From NCBI RefSeq assembly GCF_034347405.1, contig NZ_CP133778.1:5740501-5804500 (forward strand): DNA of 64,000 bases, written 5' to 3'. The notes beneath the pieces are model-generated. The model searched no databases. It saw only the letters and a program-made list of their open reading frames with translations, and had not been told where the DNA came from. Below are positions 32,423 to 40,109 of the stretch, piece by piece (the stretch's first letter is position 1; each line of letters begins with the position of its first letter). This DNA comes from Pseudomonas sp. CCC3.1 (GTDB lineage: Bacteria; Pseudomonadota; Gammaproteobacteria; Pseudomonadales; Pseudomonadaceae). The translations under genes and the position numbers were made by a program.

Positions 32423-34849
32423 TTAGAACTCCAATTGAGCCGAGAATTGCACGGCCCGCGGGTCACCCAGGTAGTAGCTGTTGAGCCAGTATTCTTTGTT
32501 GGTCAGGTTGCTGACGTTCAGGCGCAGGGTCAGGTCATTTTCGGCAACTTTCATACGGTAACGCGCCCCGGCATCAAAGGTGGTGAACGCGGGCAGATGG
32601 TAGTCGTTGGCCTCATCGGTGTATTGCTTGCCGGTGTAAAACGCGCCACCCGTCAAGGCCAGGCCCGGTACCGGGTTGATGTCGTATTCGGCATACACCT
32701 TGGCCAATTGCTTGGCGACGTTGGTGGGGGCGTTGCCGTCATTGGCTTTGATGCTGCTGTCTTTGATTTTCGGATCGAGCAGGGTGAAACCACCGATGAC
32801 CGTCAGCTCAGGCGTGACTTTGCCAGTGACGCTGAATTCCAGGCCGTTGTTGACCTGTTTGCCGTCCTCGGAATACACCTGAAACTGATTGATGTAGCCA
32901 TTGGGTTTTTCAATGTTGAAAAAGGCCAGCGTCAGCAGGGTTTCGCCCACCGTCGCTTTTGCACCCACTTCGTATTGCTTGCTCACTTGCGGGGCGAACA
33001 TTTCGCCATAGTTGATCGCCGTGTTTGGCGCCGTGCCGCCCGCTTGCAGCCCTTCAATGTAGGTGGCGTACGTGGTCAGCCAGGGCAGCGGCTTGTAAAT
33101 CAGCGAGATGTTGGGCGAGGTTTTGCTTTGGTTGTAGCGGGTTTCGGTTTCGGGTGTGCCAAACGCCTTGGCGTAGACGAACTCGTTGGCGTAGGTCTTG
33201 ATCTGGGTGCGGGTCACGCCAAGGATGCTGGACCATTGATCGTTGAAGGTGATGACGTCACCGATCAGGAAGTTATTGGACTCTGTTTTACTCGCCAGAC
33301 GCTGATCACCATGGCCAATCGAGTAACCGGGTTTGTCGTATTGCTGGCTGTCACCGATGGGCAAACCACCGCCACTCATGTCCGTGTATTGCGGACCGGG
33401 ATACGGGATGTGGTCTTCATACTGGCGAATACGCGAGACATTGCCCTGATAACCCACGGTCATCTTGTGGCCAATGTTGCCGGTCTGGAACGCCGAATCG
33501 AGGAACAGATAGCCCGATGTTTCTTCGTGTTCGATGGGGGCAAATGCATACAGCGGCTGGGTGTAAACCCCTGGGCTGTAAACCGTTGGGCCGGTGTAAG
33601 TGTTCTCTTCGGTGAATTTTTGCGCCGCCACTGCGCCGCGCAGGCTAAAGGTGTCGTTCAGACGCCATTTGCCGCGTACGCCCGCCTTGTCGGTCTCGTT
33701 ATCCGAGAACGCCCATTTCTGGCTGTGCAGCTTGTCGTTGTCCAACTGCGAAGCCCGGGGCCGATAGGCCTGATCGCCGAAGAACCAGTAACTGGTCAGG
33801 CCACGGTTTTCAGTTTTCTTGTGCGAGGCATCGAACTGCAATTGCAGGTCGTCGCTGACATTCCAGTCCAGGGCAAAGCTGATCATTTCGCGGCGACGTT
33901 TCTGCATATCGATGGCGGTTTCGCCGTCTTGAGTCAGCAGGTTCAAGCGATAGGCAAACTTGCCTTCATCGTCGAGCTTTCCGCCGAAATCGCCGTGCAG
34001 GTAGTAGTTCTCACCACCGGCATTGCCCACCGTTACGCTGCGGTAGGTGTCATAGGTGGGGCGCTTGAGTACATAGTTTGCCAAGCCACCAGGCGATGCC
34101 GGGCCGTACAGGAAGCCGGTCAGGCCCGTGATGATTTCCAGCTGTTCGGTGTCTTCCAGAAAGTTGCCCGCATCTGCGCCTGTGGTGAAGCGCAAGCCAT
34201 CGTTGGCAATGTTCAGGCTGCCCGCACCGCTAAAGCCCCGAATATTGACGGCGCTGGCATAACCGGCCCCGGTGGGCGAATACATCTGGGTGAAGGGGTT
34301 GCGTTTGAACACATCATCAAGGGACGTTGCCTGGGTATTTTTGAGCAGCGCCTGCGACGTGACGCTCATGGAGTAGGGCGTGTCTTGCAGTTTCATCCCG
34401 CCCAAGGCGCCGACGTTACTCACGTTTTCGCTGACGTAACCCGCCGCTTCTGAACCTTCAGGTACTGCCTGACCATTGATGTTGACGTCGCCCAAGGTCA
34501 AGGCACCCTCGACCACGGGCACCAGGGTGTAGGTTGCGGCGCCGCTTTGTTGCAATTGCAGGCCTGTGCCGCGCAGGGCTTCGCGCAATGCGGTGGTGGC
34601 CTCAAAGGTGCCTTTAACTGCGGCCGAGGTTTTACCGGCGAGTAAAGATGGATCAATCGCCAGCGTCACACCCGCCTGACTGGCGATCTGGTTCAGTGTG
34701 GCCGCCAACGGTCCGGCGGGCAGGTTGTAGCTGCGCGCGCTCGTGCTTTGCTCGGCGGCGATCAGCGAGGTGCTGGCCAGCGGGGCGCTGAGGGCGATGG
34801 CGACGGCTAACAGGCTAGGGCGCAACAACGTGTCTAGGGTGCGGGACAT
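32423..34849 (-). CDS. TonB-dependent siderophore receptor with signalling domain
   Basis: An 808-residue outer-membrane receptor. It has a signal peptide (through ASTSLIAAE), an N-terminal secretin/TonB short domain (about residues 40-115, ARSYNLPAGPLAATLNQIAS) for signalling to FecR, a plug (DTPYSMSVTSQALLKN through ITGLTGFLYG and SPGGLANYVLKRPT) and a 22-strand barrel ending in FSAQLEF. The signalling domain and nearby fecI/fecR-type genes show that uptake of its own ligand induces it. The pairing with a FoxB-like protein suggests a hydroxamate siderophore such as ferrioxamine, but the ligand is inference. Confidence 0.9.
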   Translation of the reverse strand: MSRTLDTLLRPSLLAVAIALSAPLASTSLIAAEQSTSARSYNLPAGPLAATLNQIASQAGVTLAIDPSLLAGKTSAAVKGTFEATTALREALRGTGLQLQQSGAATYTLVPVVEGALTLGDVNINGQAVPEGSEAAGYVSENVSNVGALGGMKLQDTPYSMSVTSQALLKNTQATSLDDVFKRNPFTQMYSPTGAGYASAVNIRGFSGAGSLNIANDGLRFTTGADAGNFLEDTEQLEIITGLTGFLYGPASPGGLANYVLKRPTYDTYRSVTVGNAGGENYYLHGDFGGKLDDEGKFAYRLNLLTQDGETAIDMQKRRREMISFALDWNVSDDLQLQFDASHKKTENRGLTSYWFFGDQAYRPRASQLDNDKLHSQKWAFSDNETDKAGVRGKWRLNDTFSLRGAVAAQKFTEENTYTGPTVYSPGVYTQPLYAFAPIEHEETSGYLFLDSAFQTGNIGHKMTVGYQGNVSRIRQYEDHIPYPGPQYTDMSGGGLPIGDSQQYDKPGYSIGHGDQRLASKTESNNFLIGDVITFNDQWSSILGVTRTQIKTYANEFVYAKAFGTPETETRYNQSKTSPNISLIYKPLPWLTTYATYIEGLQAGGTAPNTAINYGEMFAPQVSKQYEVGAKATVGETLLTLAFFNIEKPNGYINQFQVYSEDGKQVNNGLEFSVTGKVTPELTVIGGFTLLDPKIKDSSIKANDGNAPTNVAKQLAKVYAEYDINPVPGLALTGGAFYTGKQYTDEANDYHLPAFTTFDAGARYRMKVAENDLTLRLNVSNLTNKEYWLNSYYLGDPRAVQFSAQLEF

Positions 34850-34946
34850 TCGGCGGGTTCCTGAATGGAAATGTTTCTCAATGCTTATGTGCCGAACGAG
34901 CGTTCAAAAGTGATAGGGCTAATTGAAAATAATTTCGATTTGGCTT

Positions 34947-35915
34947 TTACGGCTGGGCGCTGACGGTGATCCACCACGGGGTGAGTTGCTCAATTTTCAC
35001 GGGCAGGGTGGGTTGCAGGGCATTGAGTGCCAACGGCACGTTGTTCAGCGGGAAGCTGCCGGTGATGCGCAGGTCGGCCACGTGCGGGTCGACGCCCAGA
35101 TGGCCGTGCTGGTAGCGATTAAGCTCGCGCACCATGTCGGCCAGTCGCACGTTGTCGAGCACTAGCATGCCGCGGGTCCAGGCATCAGCCCCGGCGTTGA
35201 CGGCAACCATTTGCCCCAGGTGATCGCGGTGCATGAGCACTTGCTGGCCTTCGTTGTAGATCGTCTCGCCGGTGCTGTCTTCGGGGTGTGCAGCAACGCG
35301 CGATTGCAGCACGCTGAGGCGGGTGCCGTCGTCTTCGCGCTTGACCAAGAAGCGCGTGCCCAAGGCGCGCAGGCTGCCATCACGGGTTTGCACGATAAAC
35401 GGCCGAGGATCGCCATGGCCGGTCTGCACCATGATCTCGCCTTCTTGCAGGATGATTCGCCGGGTGCTGGCGTCAAACTTAACGTCCACGGCACTGTGGG
35501 TGTTGAGGTTGATCACGGTGCCATCGGCCAGTCGCAGTTCGCGCTGCTCGCCGGTGGCGGTGCGTTGGTCGGCCATCCAGTAATCAATCGGCACATACTG
35601 TTTGCCCGCGAACACGGCCAGCCCGCAGACCAGCGCGATGCTCGCCAAGCCGCTGCCGAGCTTGCGCACCCGTTGATGCAAGCCGTTGCGCGCGTTCAGC
35701 AGGGCATTGCGGGCCGGAAGGCTGGCGTTGCTGAAGCGGTGGTCAAGCATGCCCAACTGTTGCCAGGCACGTGCGTGTTCTTCGTTAGCTTCGTACCACT
35801 TGGTGAATTCGGCCTGTTCGACCAGACTGCCATTGCCGCAGTCCAGGCACAGTTGCCAGGCGATGGCGGCGTCGAGTACGCGGGCGGACACCGGCTTGGA
35901 ACTGATCGCGTTCAT
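34947..35915 (-). CDS. FecR-family sigma factor regulator
   Basis: A 322-residue inner-membrane regulator. The N-terminal cytoplasmic part has the DUF4880 pattern (AAIAWQLCLDCGNGS, then FTKWYEANEEHARAWQ). One membrane helix lies near residues 90-110 (GSGLASIALVCGLAVFAG). The periplasmic FecR domain includes ADGTVINLNTHSAVDVKF and the C-terminal secretin-type TPWWITVSAQ end. It overlaps the upstream sigma gene by four bases. It should relay the receptor signal to the sigma factor. Confidence 0.88.
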   Translation of the reverse strand: MNAISSKPVSARVLDAAIAWQLCLDCGNGSLVEQAEFTKWYEANEEHARAWQQLGMLDHRFSNASLPARNALLNARNGLHQRVRKLGSGLASIALVCGLAVFAGKQYVPIDYWMADQRTATGEQRELRLADGTVINLNTHSAVDVKFDASTRRIILQEGEIMVQTGHGDPRPFIVQTRDGSLRALGTRFLVKREDDGTRLSVLQSRVAAHPEDSTGETIYNEGQQVLMHRDHLGQMVAVNAGADAWTRGMLVLDNVRLADMVRELNRYQHGHLGVDPHVADLRITGSFPLNNVPLALNALQPTLPVKIEQLTPWWITVSAQP

Positions 35916-36448
35916 GTCGGCTCGCCATACAGCGCGATGTAGCACTGGCGAATGCCTTGCGCCAGGTACTGACGCACGCGGGGCACAGACACGCCCAGGC
36001 GTTCGGCGATTTCGGCGTGGGTCAGGCCATCGAGGCGGCTATGCAGGAAGGCCGCGCGCGATTTGCTCGACAGCTTGCTCAGCAGGCGGTCGATGGCTTT
36101 CAGGTCTTCGAGAATCAGGTGCTGTTCTTCGGGCGAAGGTTGCTCGGCTTCGGGGATCAGCAGCAGTTCGTTGAGGTATGCCTGCTCCAGCGCGGCGCGG
36201 CGAAAGTGGTCAAACAGCAGGCCTTTGGCGATGGCTGCCAGAAAGGCGCGCGGCTCACGCGGGGCAGTCAATTCGGGGCGTCCCAGCAGGCGCACGAACG
36301 TGTCTTGGCTCAAGTCTTCGGCACGTTGCGGGCAGGCCACATTGCGCCGTAACCACGCCAGCAGCCAACCGCGATGGTCGCGGTAAAGCGATCCAACCAG
36401 TTCACTGTTAGGGGTTTGGACTGACGACAAGAGCAGCACCGAATGCAA
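35912..36448 (-). CDS. FecI-type ECF sigma factor
   Basis: A 178-residue iron-starvation sigma factor. Region 2 shows LVGSLYRDHRGWLLAWLRR and AEDLSQDTFVRLL, region 4 shows FLHSRLDGLTHAEIAERL and VPRVRQYLAQGIRQCY, all typical of FecI and PvdS relatives. It is coupled to the FecR-type gene by an ATGA overlap and precedes the TonB receptor. A Fur-box-like palindrome lies just before its start, so it should be made under iron limitation. Confidence 0.9.
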   Translation of the reverse strand: MHSVLLLSSVQTPNSELVGSLYRDHRGWLLAWLRRNVACPQRAEDLSQDTFVRLLGRPELTAPREPRAFLAAIAKGLLFDHFRRAALEQAYLNELLLIPEAEQPSPEEQHLILEDLKAIDRLLSKLSSKSRAAFLHSRLDGLTHAEIAERLGVSVPRVRQYLAQGIRQCYIALYGEPT

Positions 36449-36454
36449 GTTTTA

Positions 36455-36473
36455 ACTAACGATAATTATTCGC
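36455..36473. promoter_or_regulatory. Candidate Fur box
   Basis: ACTAACGATAATTATTCGC contains GATAATTATT, matching the core of the 19-bp GATAATGATAATCATTATC consensus, and starts seven bases beyond the fecI-type start codon. Repression by Fur with iron fits the gene's role. Confidence 0.6.
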
Positions 36474-36552
36474 GATTGTGTCAGAGGGGAACGAGCGGCG
36501 CAATTGACGCTCATCGGATGACTTTTGATGGGTGTCGTTGGCTGCCCTCATC

Positions 36553-36620
36553 TGTAGGAGCGAGCTTGCCTCGCGATCTTTTAGAAGATCAAAAGATCGC
36601 GAGGCAAGCTCGCTCCTACA
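36553..36620. repeat. REP palindrome between exonuclease 3' end and fecI-type promoter
   Basis: Full-length copy with centre TTTTAGAAGATCAAAA. It follows the stop of the minus-strand exonuclease gene. Confidence 0.9.
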
Positions 36621-36636
36621 GGGGGCCTGTGTGTGC

Positions 36637-37347
36637 TTAAAAGCTGTGAACCTGTTTGCGCCGTTGCCACTGGTTAAGCCGCTGTTGCAGGGCTTGGGGG
36701 CTGTCGATGCCTTGGGCGCGGGCGCGGCTGAACAGGATCAGCGCCAGTTCAGCGGTGGCCAGCGCGTCGGCGCTGGCGTTGTGGCGGTCTTCAACGTGCA
36801 GGTTGAAGTGCTTGATCCAGTCATCCAGCCCGGCCTCTCGCACAGTGACCTGCGGGCACAGCATCGGCGCTAGCGCCGCCACGTCCATAAAGGGATGCTG
36901 CAAGCGATAACCCAGGCTGTCTTTGAGTGCGCGGCTCAGCATGTGCTGGTCAAACGGGGCGTGAAACGCCAGCACCGGGCTATCACCGACAAACGCCATA
37001 AAGTCGAGCAGGGCATCCACCGGGTCACTGCCGGCGGCAATCGCACTCGGGCCCAGGCCGTGCAGCAGGACGCTGGGGCTGAGCGGGTTGTCGGTACGCA
37101 ACAAGGTGCGTTCGAACGCCTGGCCCAGATCAATGGCGCCGTCTTCAATGACCATCGCCCCAATCGACAGCACTTGGTCACGATTAAGGTTCAGACCGCT
37201 GGTTTCCAGGTCGACCACCACCCAGCGTTGGGCGCGCAGGGTGTGCTCGCTCAACTCCGCTGGCGCGGTTAACTGCGCTAAACGCTGCTGCTGAGCCGGG
37301 GTCAAGCTGGGGGTTTTACGCGCCAGCAGCCAGGAAAACAGGCTCAT
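36637..37347 (-). CDS. DnaQ-type 3'-5' exonuclease
   Basis: A 236-residue DEDDh exonuclease of the DNA polymerase III epsilon type. Exo I is VVVDLETSGL, Exo II lies in LAFHAPFDQHML, and Exo III has DRHNASADALATAEL with the DEDDh histidine and aspartate. It lacks polymerase domains. The gene starts in an ATGA overlap with the DUF294-type gene, a pairing seen in many proteobacteria. The substrate could be DNA or RNA ends; a signalling role with its partner is possible but not shown. Confidence 0.85.
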   Translation of the reverse strand: MSLFSWLLARKTPSLTPAQQQRLAQLTAPAELSEHTLRAQRWVVVDLETSGLNLNRDQVLSIGAMVIEDGAIDLGQAFERTLLRTDNPLSPSVLLHGLGPSAIAAGSDPVDALLDFMAFVGDSPVLAFHAPFDQHMLSRALKDSLGYRLQHPFMDVAALAPMLCPQVTVREAGLDDWIKHFNLHVEDRHNASADALATAELALILFSRARAQGIDSPQALQQRLNQWQRRKQVHSF

Positions 37348-39278
37348 AGCTGATACCGCAGGGCCAGGCTGCTTTGCAGGCGTTGGGCCTGGCGCAGGGC
37401 TTCACGCAGGATGCGTCGGTCCAACTGGTTCAAGTTGTCGGGGTCGACACGGTTGGAATACGGGCGGTTTTGCCGGGTCTGCAATTGGTGCTGTTGCATG
37501 CGGGTCTGCTGAATAAAGTGATACGCCTCTTCGTAGGCCGCGCCGTCCAGGGGCTCGATCACGCCGAGGGTGATGAGCTGGCGCAAACGCTCAAGGGTGT
37601 TGATGGCTTCAACGCCATTGGCCAACGCCAGCAGGCGGGCGCCGTCAACGAACGGGGTCAGGCCTTGCACCTTGAGGTCGAGGGTGGCTTTGTCGCCGCC
37701 TTTGCGCTCCAGCACAAACTCGCGAAAGCGCCCCACGGGCGGGCGATGGCGCAGCGCATTGTCGGCCATCATGCGCTGGAACAACCGGTTGTCGGCCACT
37801 TGCTGAAGGATCCCGCGGCGCAGTTGCTGGCAACCCTGCTCATCGCCCCAGACCACCCGCAGGTCAAAGTAGATGCTGGAACCCAGCAGGTTTTCGGGTG
37901 TGGCCTCGCGAATAAACGCCGCAAAGCGTCGGGTCCATTCGGCGCGTGACAGGCACAGGTCGGGGTTGCCGGCCATGATGTTGCCCTTGCACAGGGTGAA
38001 GCCGCAGGCCGCGAGGTGGGTGTTGATGTGTTGCGCAATGGGCAGCAGGCGCAGACGAATCTCGGCGGCCTGCGTGGCGTCTTTGGCGTCGAACAAAATG
38101 CCGTTGTCTTGATCGGTGTGCAGGGTTTGTTCGCGTCGTCCTTCGCTGCCGAAACACAGCCAAGTGAAAGGCACGCCAGGATCGCCGCGTTCAGCCAGCA
38201 CCAACTCGATCACGCGGCACACGGTGTGGTCGTTGAGCAGGGTGATGATGTGCGTGATCTGCGTCGACGAGGCGCCGTGGGCCAGCATGCGCTCCACCAG
38301 TTGGCCGATCTCGCCGCGCAGGTTGATCAGGGTATCCAGGCGCGGCGCGTGGCGAATGGTGCGGGCCAGGTGCACCAGATCGACCCGTTGCAGAGAAAAC
38401 AGATCACGTTCGGACACCACGCCGCACAGGCGCTGTTCTTTGACCAGGCACACGTGGGCGATGTGCCGCTCAGTCATGGCAATCGCGGCATCAAAGGCGC
38501 TGTGGTCGGGGGACAGGTAAAACGGCCCCGGCGTCATGTGCGCGTCGATGGCTTGCTCAAAGTCCTGTATGCCATCGGCCACCACGTGGCGCAGGTCGCG
38601 CAGGGTGAAAATCCCCAGCGGTGCCTTGTGTTCGTCCACGATCACGATGCTGCCCACTTGTTGCTCGTGCATCAGGCGCACGGCCTCGCGCAGGGCGGTG
38701 TGCGGGCTGCACGTCACCGGGTGGCGCATGGCCAGTTCACCCAGGCGGGTGTTGAGCGAGTATTGCGTGCCCAGGGTTTCAACGGCTTTTTGCTGCACTT
38801 GCTGATTGACCTTGTCGAGCAGGCTGCTGACCCCGCGCAGGGCGAAGTCGCGGAACTCGTCGGACAGGGCGAACAGTTTGATAAACGCCGCTTTGTTCAG
38901 TTGCAGGCAGAAGGTGTCTTCGGCGGCCCGATGCTCGGTGCGGGTGGCGCGTTCACCGAGCAAGGCGGCCAGCGGGAAGCACTCCCCCGCAGTGATTTCA
39001 AACGTGGTTTCGGCAACGTCGCGTCCTACGTGCGTGCGCTCGCCCACCACGCGGCCTTGCTTGACGATATAGAAGTGTTCGACCGGCCCGTCGGCGGGCC
39101 GAATGATGCTGTCACCGGGGCCATAGAAGCGCAGTTGGCACTGCTCCACCAGGAACGCCAAGTGAGTGTTTTCCATTTGGTTAAAGGGCGGGAATCGCTG
39201 CAAGAACTGCATGGTGCCGTGAATGTTCTGCAACACCGCAGTTTTCCCTGCCTGGAGAAACGCATCCGATTTACTCAT
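37344..39278 (-). CDS. cNMP-binding/CBS/DUF294 nucleotidyltransferase-like protein
   Basis: A 644-residue cytoplasmic protein. It has an N-terminal cyclic-nucleotide-binding-like domain (about residues 20-135, with YGPGDSIIRPADG and GECFPLAALLGERA), a CBS pair (about 170-290, with MHEQQVGSIVIVDEH and VSERDLFSLQRVD), then the DUF294 putative nucleotidyltransferase (LCFGSEGRREQTLHTDQDNG, keeping the G-S and D-x-D residues), and a DUF294 C-terminal region. It resembles GlnD-like signal proteins. The ATG at 39278 (MSKSDAFLQAG) is chosen because sequence upstream shows no similarity. It is coupled to the exonuclease gene by a four-base overlap. Confidence 0.82.
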   Translation of the reverse strand: MSKSDAFLQAGKTAVLQNIHGTMQFLQRFPPFNQMENTHLAFLVEQCQLRFYGPGDSIIRPADGPVEHFYIVKQGRVVGERTHVGRDVAETTFEITAGECFPLAALLGERATRTEHRAAEDTFCLQLNKAAFIKLFALSDEFRDFALRGVSSLLDKVNQQVQQKAVETLGTQYSLNTRLGELAMRHPVTCSPHTALREAVRLMHEQQVGSIVIVDEHKAPLGIFTLRDLRHVVADGIQDFEQAIDAHMTPGPFYLSPDHSAFDAAIAMTERHIAHVCLVKEQRLCGVVSERDLFSLQRVDLVHLARTIRHAPRLDTLINLRGEIGQLVERMLAHGASSTQITHIITLLNDHTVCRVIELVLAERGDPGVPFTWLCFGSEGRREQTLHTDQDNGILFDAKDATQAAEIRLRLLPIAQHINTHLAACGFTLCKGNIMAGNPDLCLSRAEWTRRFAAFIREATPENLLGSSIYFDLRVVWGDEQGCQQLRRGILQQVADNRLFQRMMADNALRHRPPVGRFREFVLERKGGDKATLDLKVQGLTPFVDGARLLALANGVEAINTLERLRQLITLGVIEPLDGAAYEEAYHFIQQTRMQQHQLQTRQNRPYSNRVDPDNLNQLDRRILREALRQAQRLQSSLALRYQL

Positions 39279-39547
39279 TACCGTTACCGCATTGTTGGCC
39301 GTTGTTGTTATGACGGGACAGGGCCCCAGCTGACCTTCATGCTCGGTTGTCTGCACGCAGGTGCCCATTGGACGTAAGTCTAGGGAGGCTGTGTGGAGGC
39401 TGCGTTTTTCGACAACTTGCGTGCTTTTTACGGTTTTCAGACAGTGTCTACTTGGAAATAGGCTTAGCTCAGTGCACATTGAGCGCATTGCGGGATAACT
39501 GACTGAACCGCTTGGTTTTTACCCTTGAGGCAGTTCTTGAGACGTGT

Positions 39548-40000
39548 ATGAGTGAACACGACATTCTGACCGACGCCGAACGTCAAGCTTTGAGGGAGGT
39601 GATGCAAGCCCCCGCACAGGCAGAACAGTGTGTGTTGATTGTGGACGATGAACCGATTGCGCGTGATTTGCTGGCGGAGTTTCTGACGCTGCATGAGATC
39701 GAGTGTCTGACGGCGAGCAATGAAACGCAGGCGTTGGCGTTGCTGGATTCTGAGCGGCCGATTGGCCTGATGGTGACGGACTTGCGCATGGAGCCCCACG
39801 ATGGCTTGCACCTGATCCGCAAGGTGCGCGAATCGGATCGCGCTGAGCTGCCAATCATCATCATGTCGGGGGATGCGGGGGTGCGGGACGCAATTGAAGC
39901 GATGCACTTGAACGTGCTGGACTTTTTGCTCAAGCCCATCGATCCGCCAAAGCTGCTGCACCTGATTAAGCAGGAACTCAACCTCGACCTGGATCTGTAG
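39548..40000 (+). CDS. Stand-alone response regulator receiver protein
   Basis: A 150-residue protein with a short N-terminal helix (residues 1-35) and one receiver domain. The acidic pair is IVDDEP, the phosphoryl aspartate lies in MVTDLRM, the threonine or serine in IIMSGD, and the lysine in FLLKPID. There is no output domain, so it probably works by protein contact. It is divergent from the DUF294-type gene with about 270 bp between. Its TAG stop lies within the first bases of a REP palindrome. A TTG start at 39512 is possible but less likely than the ATG at 39548. Confidence 0.82.
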   Translation: MSEHDILTDAERQALREVMQAPAQAEQCVLIVDDEPIARDLLAEFLTLHEIECLTASNETQALALLDSERPIGLMVTDLRMEPHDGLHLIRKVRESDRAELPIIIMSGDAGVRDAIEAMHLNVLDFLLKPIDPPKLLHLIKQELNLDLDL

Positions 40001-40063
40001 GAGCGAGCTTGTCTCGCGATCTTTTGATCCTTTAAAAGCTCGCGAGGCAAGCTCGCTCCTACA
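39996..40063. repeat. REP palindrome supplying a stop codon
   Basis: The TGTAG at the left tip contains the TAG stop of the receiver gene. The inner right arm has AAAGCTCGCGAGG, as in the copy at 14727. Confidence 0.9.
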
Positions 40064-40076
40064 GGGGGCGCCCCAA

Positions 40077-40109
40077 TAAAAACCCCGGCACACGTGCCGG
40101 GGTTTTTAT
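40077..40109. terminator. Bidirectional terminator
   Basis: AAAAACCCCGGCAC on one side and its complement GTGCCGGGGTTTTT on the other give a T tract on both strands. It serves glcB (minus) and probably the receiver gene (plus). It begins one base after the glcB stop. Confidence 0.9.

Noticed and set aside
34923..34941. AT-rich palindrome-like GAAAATAATTTC before the TonB receptor, considered as a Fur box
   Set aside because: It matches the Fur consensus poorly, and the receptor is more likely driven by the FecI-type sigma factor.
37344..39488. Start of the DUF294-type gene at 39488
   Set aside because: The first 70 codons show no domain similarity and would remove most of the space for the divergent promoters. 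MSKSDAFL at 39278 begins where similarity begins.
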